Assembly: GCA_907165065.1 (NCBI GenBank)
Contig: OU015529.1
Coordinates: 7,675,054 to 7,739,053, forward strand
Origin: Caprimulgus europaeus
Lineage: Eukaryota > Chordata > Aves > Caprimulgiformes > Caprimulgidae
Direction of reading: 5' to 3'
Length of the DNA: 64,000 bases
In this document: in pieces, positions 1 to 11,663 of the stretch
Layout of the letters: each line of letters opens with the position of its first letter
Numbering within the stretch: position 1 is the stretch's first letter
Translations under genes and position numbers: made by a program
The notes under the pieces: model-generated
Databases searched by the model: none
What the model was told of the DNA's origin: nothing
The model's input: only the letters and a program-made list of their open reading frames with translations

Positions 1-3000
1 TGTACAGACAGCTTATGCCTCTTCACATATCCCTGTTCTCTGGTGTGTCCCATGAGTCCTTAAATACTTTAAATACTTGACTTCTGCCACACAAACTATA
101 AAAGAGAGTCCCCAAACTGGCATGTAGCTCCCATCAGCCTTCTGTCAAGCAGATGTTCAGCTGTAGGAGTGCTGCATGAGGCATTATACTGATACTTAAA
201 CTGATTCCTCTTGCCTGCAAATCACAAGAGGAGGTGTTAAAACCTAAATAAATAAATAAAAGATAAGCAAGAGTCAAAAGAGAGAAGGGGTGGGGGGAGG
301 AAACATGCTTGTTAAAACTTCCAGACACCCTGGCAATTAGTCTCACAATAGCATAATCCTGATGAGCTTTCACATCTCCTATTACATTTGGTACCTAATG
401 TTTGTTAGCATTTTACTCCATCTGCTTCTATGTAATCTCCATCAGCTGAAGGAGGGTATGGTTACTCCAGTCATTAAATGTTGATGATCTCTGTTGCTTG
501 TGGTACGTATCTGTTAACTGTTACTTTTCCTCCTCACTCTTGGAGGTAATGCTTTTTCCCCCACTAGCATCCAGGCATTTGCTAATAATAAAATTATTGG
601 TTTTTTTACTAAGATTTTGACACCAGAATGACTTGCAAGTTCAATAAAATATGTTGGTTGGTCTTCATTGCAATTTGCCTGAATGGAATAAACAATTTTT
701 TTCCTAGTATGATATTCAAATTTTTAAATGCATTAACTTCTGGGATTTACTGATCAACTATCCCTCGTTAGAAGGGATATCTCTTGTTTTCAGACCAAAT
801 CTACTCTTACTCTTCTAAAAGGAAATAATATGCTTTCAATTTCCTTAAAGCTAGTTAGTAATAGATTTCAGTGGATAAATATATTTGACATTCTTTGCCT
901 TTCCATCTCTCTTTTGACAAACAGATTGTGAAAAAGAGAATTAATTCATTATCCCAAGATATTCATGAAGTTCTCTAAGCTTCTGATTCTTGGACTGCAG
1001 GTCATTAGCAATCATTAATTTTTAAAGCTACGGATGGTGTCCTCTGAAGCAGATATCATATGCAAAAAAATAGATCTATTAATGTGGTAGTAGGATGAAG
1101 CTTGGGAAGATGTAAGTGTATGGAAGAGCGGAATTTTAGCTTTGCAAAGATCTTTAACACAAACTGAGGCAGTGCTTGGCTTTAGGCAGCTATCCTACTG
1201 TATGGCATAACACAGGGTAGGAGGATTATTGTTGTCAACTCTAAAAACCAACAAGATGGTCTTCTCCATCCCTCTACTTCTGCACTCTAAGCATCCACAA
1301 AGTGATAGTTACCTTTTATACAGCTTTTGTCTAGTCACATCATGGTCAGAGAGAGCCAAAAGGTCCTGCAGACAGACATGTTCATTGCCTGAAATTCTTT
1401 TATGTTGGAGTGCAGAACATTTTGTGGTTTTCCTTTTTGCTTCCTCACGAATACACACATCCCTCCCCATTTAAGAGTTAAACACACCTGGACTACCCCA
1501 ATAATCACATCCCTTTTGATATATCCATATAGTGATTAACCCACATTAATATGTAGTGCTCCTAACCCGAGAAAAGATATAAGAGCTCAGGATTGTTTGA
1601 ATGCCAACTAGGATATCTGTGTTAACAGTCAAACCATATGTCCTCCTAGAAATATGATGTTGATTGCGACCTCAGAGGAAATCAGGCCTGCTTACGGCAA
1701 ATATATGGAATTGATTAAATGAATAAATAACCCTATTATTTAGTTTTGCATAAAAATATGTGGGACCTAGGTCAAAGATAATCCCTAATTTTTCTATGCA
1801 TAATAGATTCCAATGTGTAAACATTACCAGTAGCATGAACCAGACTAGATGCTTTAAGTCAACAGCCAAAGGTGCGAGTGTAAACTCAGAAATATTGATA
1901 ATGTTTGTGAATAACTTCAGACTAAATTATACCAGAGTTCCCAAGCTGATATGAGTGCCTCTGTTGTTTTAATACTCCAGTGTCTGTTGCATGTATAAGT
2001 TCAAAGACTGACCACAGGTTTTGCGTTGGAGGTTTCTCTGTAATATTTGTCATCTTTGCTTCATTTTAGAGCCTCAGCTGCTGTGTCAGAATAGCATAAT
2101 TTATTGAGAAACTGAAGTAATATTTTCCTTCAGCCCCTACCCAGGCACTCTGTATTTTCTGATCATGATCCTTTCTGTCCTTGATTTTCTTTGCTTTTTA
2201 GCTTCATAGCAGAGGTTCTGGACCATAAAGATCAGAGTCTGCAGATCTGATCTTTCCTCCTCCATACAATTACATGCTGGGCAGAGTACAGAGAGGAAGG
2301 TCCTGCTCATAAGAGGTCACATAGCAGGACTGGGGGGCAGCAGAGGTACAGGAGGTTAAAGCACCTTCCTAAAAATAGTGGTACGAATTATTGTCTTGTC
2401 TGAAAACACAAGCCAGGCAGAGTGATGTGCTGCCTATTGTAGGTTGCATTGCATTTGCTTGTATTCTGCTCCACATGCCACAGGCTGACTGATGAATAAA
2501 ACATGAAACTTTGATTTTACTATGAAGCCACTAAGAGGTCTTCAGTCAAATTCTCCACTCCTCGTATTAATTATGAACATAATAGGTGTAAGACTAGCAG
2601 AGCACCTACAAATTATCCTGCTTGGAAGAATTTTGTTGCTAGTGGTCTTCATCCCCAGACCCTGTTGTGCTCTGCTGAATCTGAGACACAAATTCAAACT
2701 TCCCAGCTGCTTCTTATATGTATAATGATCTCAAACTCAACCCTCACACTGCAGTGTTGTGTTTGATGAAGTTCAGGTTTGAATTCTGAAGGGAGCAGCT
2801 CTTTGCAGTTGGATCTTTTATCTGCTGAATGCACAAGGGTGAAAAGAGAGCAGTGCATCTGGTAACGCGCAGAAAGCAGACCTTATCTAATAACATACAG
2901 GCTCGTGATTCACATGGGTACAGAATGCAGCCCAGTGTGCCTGTGATATGGGAGGGACCCAAAGTCTACTGAAACCACTGAGAGCCTCTCCATTGGCTTT

Positions 3001-4277
3001 GACTGCTTTTTAGATCGGCTCCATAATATACAGGACTGCATGATCTCTGATCATGAAGGCAGAATATTGGAGCTGGCAGAGGTCAAGGGCATCACTCATG
3101 CACTGATAACAGAAGCAAGTCCAACTAATAGGCACAACACAATGTAAAATGATGCCTAACTGAGGCAGAAGGGAGGAGGAGCAGCTCCACCTCTATTAAA
3201 TTTGGATTTAAGAAATGTCAAGAAGTTTCTGCACCTTAAACATTCTTCCTAGCAAATGATAGTGAGTATTAGAATTGAAGTTCAAGGATTTGGATTGGCT
3301 GATGAATAGTTGGTTAGGTTATTTAGCAGTTTCTTTAAATGCAATGCTTGAATATGATTTAATTTCTTTCTTCCTTCAGCACAACTTCAGATAATATTTT
3401 TAAACTGTGATTTAATACATGCAAATACAATAATTATTTTCAGTAGACATTTGGGTTGTTTTGTTTCATGCAATTCTCTAATTAGCATAGCCATCCTGTA
3501 TTCTGTAGGTACCCACAGTTGCATTTTTGCAACATCTCCTAGCAAATTATGGTATAGTGTTTGGTCTGAAAAATTAAATGATTTGGATTAGGTATTTACA
3601 GTTCCCTAAAACATGCACCATGTGCTTCACAAACAAACAAACAATCAACAACAACAACAACAACAAAAAAAAAGAAACTGGGGTAATAGCTGAGAAATTA
3701 TTTTTGCTATCAGCAAAAACAAACACTGCTTTGATAAATTAATTCAGCCACTCTTCCACCAAAGATAGGGTGTATGCTTACATGGTATCTACATAAATAG
3801 AATTTGTGTGTGTGAAATACAACACAATGTGTTGGCAAGATGGGCCAGATCCAAAACCCACTGAAGGTAATGAGATGTTTTATGCACATAACTATGTAAA
3901 TAAGTGCTGGGTAGGTATACAGGTGTGGGACCATTGGCAGAGGCACTTATCCAACCTGTGCATACATGTGCACACATACACAGCTACACGGTATTTGGCA
4001 CTTTTGTATGGACACAGTTTGTACACAGGGCTGGCACGATGTCCTTGCAGAATATTTAAGCTTTGTTTGAATTTAACCCACTGCCTGATGCACGTAGAAC
4101 CTGTTTGTCACAATTCTGGTGTGGAGAAGGAAACGTGGAAATTATTGGTTTGGTGTTATATGATTTGTGCTCTGCTGGGGAGGGGGGGGATGGGTGATCC
4201 CAAGTGTGACCACTTAAAGTCCTACAGGGAAGAGGACACGGCAGGAAGTCACCGTCTTGTTTGTTTTCCTTTTTTAG
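1..4277. other. Non-coding interval, no gene recognised
   Basis: This is AT-rich unique sequence. The open frames here are at most about 170 codons (the longest, 3806-4312 on +, shows no domain, signal peptide or codon pattern I can recognise), and I regard them as chance. The interval holds a short AAAT run near 244-259 and a CAA microsatellite near 3645-3665. An acceptor-like site lies at 2068-2069 (a T-rich tract followed by AG), but I found no partnering donor close downstream. Confidence 0.6.
3630..3674. repeat. CAAA/CAA microsatellite with A-tract
   Basis: An array of CAAA units passes into uninterrupted CAA units and then a run of A. It is a simple-sequence repeat; the change of unit length inside the array suggests slippage followed by base substitution. 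Confidence 0.85.
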
Positions 4278-4429
4278 AAGCCAACAAGCCCGAAGGAATC
4301 ACATTGCCTTGAAGCTACTGCACAGTCATGAAAAGCAGCTGAAAACATAACTCAGGTTCCTTAGGGAGCAGCTGGCTGTGGAACACACTGCAGTCTTTCC
4401 TTCACCCAGAGGAGACTGTGAAAAGCCCG
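4278..4429 (+). other. Candidate non-coding exon with consensus splice sites
   Basis: A pyrimidine-rich tract ending TTTTTTAG closes at 4277, and a near-perfect donor (GTAAGTG) begins at 4430, bounding a 152-base segment on the + strand. All three frames across the segment contain stop codons (TGA, TAA and TGA), so if transcribed it would be a lncRNA or untranslated exon rather than coding sequence. The segment has a fairly balanced base composition against an AT-rich background. Splice signals occur by chance in 64 kb, but a strong pair at normal exon spacing is less common. This call is inference and needs RNA evidence. Confidence 0.3.
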
Positions 4430-4969
4430 GTAAGTGACCTCTTCAGCAAAGATTTGCATTGGCTTCTCCTCTCCCCATGTATCACTTACACTATATACAC
4501 AGAGTTGTTCCCATCACCTCTTGCCTGTGTCATTGTACCTGCCTTCTAACCTCATGTTTTAATTCTGCAAAGGGGAAGGCAACCTGCAGAGATGGTGTGA
4601 GTTTACAGCACGTGGTCTATTCTGTGCTAATTCCCCATGTCCACATAAAGGACCTTTTGTAGGCAGCAGTTTTGAAGCCGAGTATGATGCCTTGCACCTC
4701 AGTGGGCACCCAAGGGTGTAGAGCTACTAGTCTGCACCCTAGAAAGGTAAACACCCTTTTGTACAGAAGATAAGCCTCTGTAGCATCACCTCAGTTATTT
4801 ACACTGAATTTATAACCCTTTTTAAGCAGATGAGTGGAGGAGTGGAGGGTTTCTTTATCATCAGTGAGTCTTTTCTTGAAGCAAATTTTGTCTGCCTGGT
4901 CCCATGGCATACCTGGGAGTTCTCTGAGAGTTGCCCACATACAACTCTTCTCTTTCTCTCAGCCCCAAT
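4430..4969. other. Non-coding interval
   Basis: Unique sequence between the candidate exon and the CR1 element. I see no repeat, RNA gene or protein homology. Open frames at 4459-4662 and 4830-5195 (+) are short; the second runs into the antisense strand of the CR1 copy. Confidence 0.5.
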
Positions 4970-5806
4970 AATCACAGAATCACAGAATCACAGAATATTA
5001 GGGATTGGAAGGGACCTCGAAAGATCATCTAGTCCAATCCCCCTGCTGGAGCAGGAACACCTAGATGAGATCACACAGGAAGGTGTCCAGGCAGGTCTTG
5101 AATGTCTCCAGAGAAGGAGACTCCACAACCTCCCTGGGCAGCCTGTTCCAGTGCTCTGTCACCCTTACTGTAAAGAAGTTCTTTCTCAAATTTAAGCGGA
5201 ACCTCCTGTGTTCCAGCTTACACCCATTACCCCTTGTCCTATCATCGGTCGTTACTGTGAAGAGCCTGGCCCTATCCTCCTGACACTCACCCTTCAAATA
5301 TTTATAAACATTAATCAGGTCCCCCCTCAGTCTCCTCTTCTCCAAGCTAAAGAGCCCCAGCTCCCTCAGCCTTTCCTCATAAGGGAGATGCTCCACTCCC
5401 TTAATCATTTTGGTGGCTCTTCGCTGGACTCTCTCAAGCAGCTCCCTGTCCTTCTTGAACTGTGGGGCCCAGAACTGGACACAATATTCCAGATGTGGCC
5501 TCACCAGGGCAGAGTAAAGGGGAAGAAGAACCTCTCTTGACCTATTGACTACACCCCTTCTAAAGCACCCCAGGATGCCATTGGCCTTCCTGGCCACAAG
5601 GGCACAGTGCTGGCTCATGGTCATCCTGCTGTCCACCAGGACTCCCCCATCCCTTTCCCCTACACTGCTCTCTAGGAGATCATTTCCTAACCTATAATGG
5701 AACCTGGGGTTGTTCCTGCCCAGGTGCGACACCCTACACTTGCCCTTATTATATTTCATCAAGTTTTTCCCTGCCCAGTTCTCCAGCCTGTCCAGGTCTC
5801 TCTGCA
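4970..5806 (-). mobile_element. CR1 LINE, 5'-truncated, 3' end intact
   Basis: The element reads on the minus strand. At its 3' end (4970 side) it carries about three copies of an 8-base unit (ATCACAGA on +), the terminal tandem motif of CR1. Next to it is the conserved 3' UTR (the plus strand reads TCTAGTCCAA and CCCCCTGC nearby). The remainder is the C-terminal part of ORF2. The 5' edge near 5806 falls inside ORF2, as expected from incomplete target-primed reverse transcription. CR1 elements are non-LTR retrotransposons that move by reverse transcription at a nicked target; they normally leave little or no target-site duplication, and I saw none. Confidence 0.95.
5061..5806 (-). pseudogene. 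CR1 ORF2 C-terminal fragment (reverse transcriptase region)
   Basis: About 245 codons remain open on the minus strand and end at a TAG (5061-5063), a position consistent with the native ORF2 stop. Recognisable CR1 stretches include [49 protein letters not shown] and [19 protein letters not shown]. In CR1 these lie C-terminal to the catalytic reverse transcriptase core, so neither the endonuclease nor the catalytic aspartates are present and the fragment cannot act by itself. The frame continues 5' to 5849 into flanking DNA, which is not CR1. The absence of frameshifts makes this the best preserved copy in the window and perhaps the youngest. Confidence 0.9.
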
Positions 5807-8800
5807 TATTTAAAATGCAACTGAGCAAATGGATCAGAAGGACTCTCAAAATACAAGTCTGGAAACTTCTGGTACTTCCAGTTATTTATTTTTTTGGTGG
5901 TGATCTTTGACTTGAGAGCTAAATTAGTGTGTGACATAATAGTTTATGGTGCAAAGAGTGTTTCTCAAAATTAATTTGCTATGAGATGGTAAAAAGTCCT
6001 TGTTAAAAATAGACTTTTCTAGGTGGGATGATGTAATATCCAGTTGAAGATATTAAGAATAAAATGCCATCGATTACATTCTTTGTGTTATCCTGCATAT
6101 AAATCACCAATGCTCCAAACACAATGCATTTGAAGTTAAGAATAGTCCTAATCAATAATCTGCTACATTATTGATAGCTTTTGTAACACAGACGTCATCC
6201 TTTGAAGTAAGGTCTTTAAGACATTTGAACAATATGTATAATATCCTGTCTAACAACCAGCCTGCACAGAGGATGAAAACCCACCGCTGTAACCTCCATA
6301 CCCTTTGCTCGAATGCCAGACGTCTTTGCTTAGAGAGCAGTGGAACTTCTGGAGATGATGAATGTGAAGAACCAGCCCACAGATCCCCTCCTGAGCACCC
6401 TGAGCCCTGCTGAACACCTGCACATTTTCTGTGGCATTCAACCCCTTGCCGTGGAGAAGGGTGAACATCCAGGTAAAGGAGTATATTTGTTCAAGGTAAA
6501 GGAGATATTAATGTAGGGTTTGGAGTTGTCTCTGTGTGGGTGTTTGGAGCAGGGAACACGCATGGCACTGGTAAGAAGGGAGTTGTAGTTTATTTGACTG
6601 AGCTCCTGGTGTAGTGGAGTGTAGAAGGTGGAGGCACCAGCCATCACTGCCTCAGAGCTCCCCTGTTTTCAATATGCAATTATACTGTCCCTAAAGGTAA
6701 ATAGAAGGTTTGTGTGTGAGAAATATTTCTGTAAAAGGGTTTGCAGCTGAAAAGATAACACTATTCCCTGCTTCCTACTTGGCTGTACAATTTTAATTAT
6801 GTCAGGGAATCCCTCCTATTTTATATTCCATATATATTTATGGAATAAGCTGTTGGCAAATAGGACGTTATTTCAAATAATTTAATGTATTTATTAAAAG
6901 AGATTACAAATCTATCGAGGCTATAGTCATTGCACTTAGGGCAACTATTATGCCTATATTATTGTTCCATTTGTTTCAAAATACCTTTGGCAAGGGCTGC
7001 TCCTCCACAAACAGTGTAAGAAAGAGACTCTGTCTCATGATCTGCCCTTCCATGTGGCAGAGGGCTCTGCCATCCCCTTTTCCCTCCTCACCCCATCCAG
7101 ATAACCACACTCCATGGATTCAGAGTAGGGCCCAGCAGAAGGGAAAGAGCCTGATACATCCTGACATAGTTATTTCATTTGTGCTGCTTGATTTTAACCC
7201 ATAGCAGAACAGAGATACAGAGGCAGCCCCCAAGATGCAGTCATGAGAAGCTGCAGAGCTGCTGAGGAACACAGGGGTCCCTGTACATCCCTCCAGGTCT
7301 GATGGAGTAGCCCAAGGATGCCAAAACTGATCCCTTCAGCAGTGCCAGTTTTCCTCCCTTTGCTCAACTAGAGGAGTGTCTTAGAGATTCCCCTTTGCAG
7401 CAGAGGTACACACTTGTCCCTGGTGAGAAACTAGGTGAATTTTTCACAGCACGATGGTGGTTGCAGATGTCACATGTTTACCTGCTTGTACTCAGGTCCT
7501 TGTTCCTTGGATGTGGGGATCCTTGAACTCCCTTCAAACGATCTGCAAAAGATGATGAAGAAAGACCAGTCTCATCAGTGGATTTGACTTTGTAAAAAGA
7601 GCCCAAATCTTCAGCTGAAAAGTGTCCTGCAAAGCAGGAAAGATAGAAAACTGCTGCACACACACAGTTGCAGAGCAACTTGCAGAGCTGCAGGAGCAGT
7701 GGAAGAAAAAAACCTCACCCTGGGTGCTAAAGAGGTGGGAGCAAAATCCAACATGTTGTAGAATGTGACCTAACACAATCCTAGCTGATGGAGGGAAGTA
7801 GGGGCACTAGGGTCTGCATGTGATCATTCACATGCACACACACACTTAGTATGGAGAAGAGGGAAGGGAAGGTCAGACACAACTGTCGCCCTGAGTGCCA
7901 AACAGAGCCTTGCTCTAGCCCTGACTGAGCATCTGCCATTAGTAATGGGCTACACAGCCCATTGCACTGTCACACCCAAGACAAAGATGAGAGAACATGA
8001 AATGAGTCTATGTTTCCATCTAACCCTCATAGAAAAGCTGATACACTATGTTCATCATCATTATTGTGATTATTGTTGATATTATTATTTCTGCAGCATT
8101 TTTACTCTGTTGGTGCAGACAGTCATCATTCCTATTGTGCAGCCTCCACATAGCAACTTGTATCAACTGTTATAAAGCTGCTGATATCCTTCAGGGTCTC
8201 TCACCAGTGATATTGATAATCACATTTGATTATGAGGGAGTAAAAGAGAGGACCAGTGCCTCACATGTCTCTAGAGCAGCTCCTGAAGCATCCTGTGCTG
8301 AAATACAACTACTGCCACTGACTAAGGTAACATTTGCTGCTGTTGAATCAGTATCTGGAGCTTCCTGGTATTTTTCATTGGTGTAACATGGTATGGTCAG
8401 ATACTGGATGCACTGTATTTATTTATATGCAATAGATTCTGGAAAATACACTCATCAATTGATATATGTTTTAAGAAAAGCATGGGTTAAGTAAACCCCA
8501 TGTGTATGGGATTAACAGTACATCCTGCTGTTACAAGCACCTGTGTGCCATACTCCAGAGTCACCATGCTCTGAAACATTTGCTCTCTCACAGGATACAG
8601 CCCCAGCCCCGTGACATTCACAGACCCATTCACATGCACTACACCTCCATTGGTTTCCCTGGACTAGTCAAGGTCATAAAATTAGACCTCCTTATGACCA
8701 TTAGTAGGATTAGAGCTGTAATAATATTTTTGGATGTTTCCTACCTTCCTGAATTGCTGCCAGTGCTGTTTGCTTGACATAATGTAACCCGGAACATATT

Positions 8801-11316
8801 TTATAGGTTTCCAACCTTTTAGCACAATGGATTAGAAAGGAGGTTAATTATGCATAAGATAGATATGTGTAAATATAAAACCAATATAATGTATTATTTA
8901 CATACAGCCTGTACTTAAACTAAGTAACTTCCAGAGAAATCTTGGTTATCACCAACAGTTCACACCTCATTTCTGAATCTTAGTCCAAAAAAGAGTGGAG
9001 GATTCTGGCTACCTTAAATTGCTGCTAGTATTTTCTACACTAGAGCATATTTATATAAGAACATAACTCAACATAACTCAACACAGATGGACAACAAACA
9101 GGATAAATCTCTATCATTTATTACATTTGCCGAGCGATCAAAGGTGTCTAACTAGACATTTTTCCTCATTGGTTGTTTGCATTAGATATGCAAATCTTCT
9201 TTCTGGCAGAGCCATTTCCGAATATATTTGCAAGGCTATTGATGTCCATTACTTCACTTAAATATAGATCAGAAATACTGACAAATATTTTCATTCAAAG
9301 AGTTTGATCATTTTCAGATTACTCTCCATGCTAGTAATTAACCTCAGTCAACACCCTTCCATAGCACTTTCAAACACAGTTCCTAGCAAACATAAAGTTT
9401 CATAAATATGTACTAAATAACCTTAAAGCCCTTTATGAATAATTATGAGTTTTTAAGTTTTTGTGAATCTGCATATTAATTCCATTCCATAAATAATACA
9501 TGAAGCAAAAATCCAGCTTGTTTGGTGTCTGGGGACAGAGGAAGAAAAGGAGGGGATAATTATCAGTTTAATGTGGGAAAATACTTAACCTAAAAGATTA
9601 TCTTCAAAACTGATGACTCCATAGGTTTGTATATATGTATGTATAAACACACATATACAAAAAAGTATATATAAAGATGTATATATCTGCAGATAGAGCT
9701 GAGACATGCATCTGCTCTGAAAGAATGCTTTCATTTGAAGCATGTTACGCTTCTGTCTCTGCTGTGACATGCTGAGCTCTTTAAGTGAAAAGCAATGCGA
9801 TAAGCTCAGCCTCCATATAGTCCCTCTTTCTATAAATGTACGTTCCCCCAAAGGTAGAAAATTAATGAGAGGCTGCTGACTAAAATTACTACATTTTGCC
9901 TTCTGTGGGACATTATGGATTTAAAAGATAAGAGAGAGTGCAGCAAGTCCAAAAACAATTTCATTTCATTAATCCCTTAAGTGCCTCGGGATGAGCAGCC
10001 CATGTCCAGCAAAGGTGACGTTACACCAGCTTTTGCACGCCTATTGTGCATGGTTGGAGCACGGGACCTCAGCACCCTGTGTGCTCTGCTTCTCGTCTCT
10101 GGATGGAAGACATCCAATAAAAGGATGGAGTGGGAATGATCTATGGCTGAATGGTCTTAGACTGACGCTTCCTGGATGCAGACTGACAATAATAGGAAAC
10201 GTAAGGGGTTTGCAGAGCCAGCTCTCTGCTGATGCAGTGCTTGGCTTTGTCATAGAGTTTACAGTAAAGAAAAAGTATTTTCTGGTCAACTGTTTTTTCT
10301 ACATAAAAAATTTGGAAACTCTTATTTTTAAAAACAGAACCCAAGAAGATATTTGATGTTTGCCTCTGTCACAGGACTGTAACAGTGTATACTTGGTAGA
10401 AGTGTATTGATTACTGCATCTTTTATAGATGTGATTGTTTAGGAATATAAACACAACAAGATTTGTCAGATAAAGTACAGCAGATGTGGTTGAAAAACAC
10501 ATACAGATTTTAGGCATTTGAAACAGAATTTGCATGTGTGAATCTGTACCCCACTGCCATTTATAGTTCATAGAGTCTTTTGAAAGAATATTATCCCATT
10601 TGAATTTTGTATTTTTTAAAAAAGAACGCCATTTATTTTTTACATATTAATCCACCTACAAAATAAAAATAGATTTCACTTTTCATTTCAAGTCTTTTAG
10701 ATCTATTTAATTTCACGGTCCCGTTCAGCAGCTGGTTTGAAGCATGAAGGCGATATTTAAACACTTTAATAAAAACAAGCAACTAAAGAGCAAGCCTGTT
10801 CTCTTGGGGTTAACACAAGAATGAAGAAAAAAAAAGGAAAACTAAACTTATGCAAGAATTTTGAGAGAAGCAAGTGCTCCACTGTTGCTATCAGTGTTTT
10901 CTAGCACTGCAGCACCACCAGAGGAATGCCTCACTTTGCAGCGTGGGAGGCAGAGAAGTCAGCCAGGAAGGTGTGTTATACACGAGGTGATGGGAGCTGG
11001 TAGCAGGAGCAGTTGAACAGCAGCCTCAAGAGACTGGTACAAGTCTATGCTAGCTGTCAGGCTACCCCAATCCATGGATGAGTCCTCCTATAAATTTCTG
11101 CAGCTCCTTCCCCAAGCAGGAGTGTCCTCCAGGCTGCATCAGGAGTGCCCTTGGTGGATGGGTGACCACACTCACTGAAATGGAGTGGTGTGAATGCTCA
11201 AAGTGACCTGTGGTAGCAAAGCTCTGCTATTTAACCTGTTTAAACCTATTTAACCAGCTTGATTCACACAGTTGGTAATAAAAGAGACTAAATTATTGGC
11301 TGTACCACCATATCCA
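5807..11316. other. Non-coding interval, some regulatory-looking segments
   Basis: Unique sequence with no recognisable coding region. Short open frames (for example 8048-8386 +, 9991-10356 +) show no domains. The stretch 9080-9500 is listed separately because it combines several transcription-factor words. An 11-base unit (AACATAACTCA) is repeated twice at about 9060-9081. A/T tracts occur near 10600-10680 and 10825. Confidence 0.55.
9080..9500. promoter_or_regulatory. Candidate cis-regulatory element (POU/TCF-like motifs)
   Basis: The segment has a TCF/LEF-type word ATCAAAGG (9137-9144) and two oppositely oriented octamer half-sites: TTTGCAT at 9176-9182 and ATGCAAAT at 9188-9195. It also has TAATTAAC-type homeodomain words near 9336. 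The dense mixture of AT-rich factor words without simple repeats resembles vertebrate conserved non-coding enhancers. The motif matches are seen directly; enhancer function and conservation are inferred. Confidence 0.3.
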
Positions 11317-11663
11317 GGGAGACTTTATAGTGACCTTCAAGTACCTGAAAGGACCTACAGAAAGGCTGGGGAGGGGCTTTTGACAAGGGCAGGGAGTGAC
11401 AGAACAAGGCTTTAAACTGGAAGAGGGGAGATTGGGATGTGATATGAGGAAGAAATTCTTTCCTCTGAGGGTGGTCAGATACTGGAGCAGGTTGCCAAGA
11501 GAAGCTGTGGCTGCTCCTCCCTGGAAGTGTTCCAGGCCAGGTTGGATGAGGCTTTGAGCAACCTGGTCTAGTGGAAGGTGTCCCTGCTGCTGGCAGGGGG
11601 GTTGGGACTGGGTGATCTTTAAGGTCCCTTCCAACCCTTCTGTCCCTTCTATGATTCTATGAT
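11317..11663 (+). mobile_element. CR1 LINE fragment, 3' end
   Basis: Plus-strand CR1 3' part. It begins in the ORF2 region for 'DLIAVYKYLKG'-like sequence and runs through the conserved stretch near 11481 (GGAGCAGGTTGCC). It ends with the conserved CCTTCCAACC followed by ATTCTATGATTCTATGAT at 11650-11663. Several in-frame stops interrupt the ORF2 remnant. It is very similar to the 3' half of the copy at 36782-37441, including the CAACCTGGTCTAGTGGAAGG segment, so both belong to one CR1 subfamily. The open frame on the minus strand over it is only an antisense shadow. Confidence 0.93.

Noticed and set aside
3806-4312. 168-codon open frame on +, the longest outside CR1 copies
   Set aside because: No domain, signal peptide or family resemblance; composition looks random, and such lengths are expected by chance across 64 kb in six frames.
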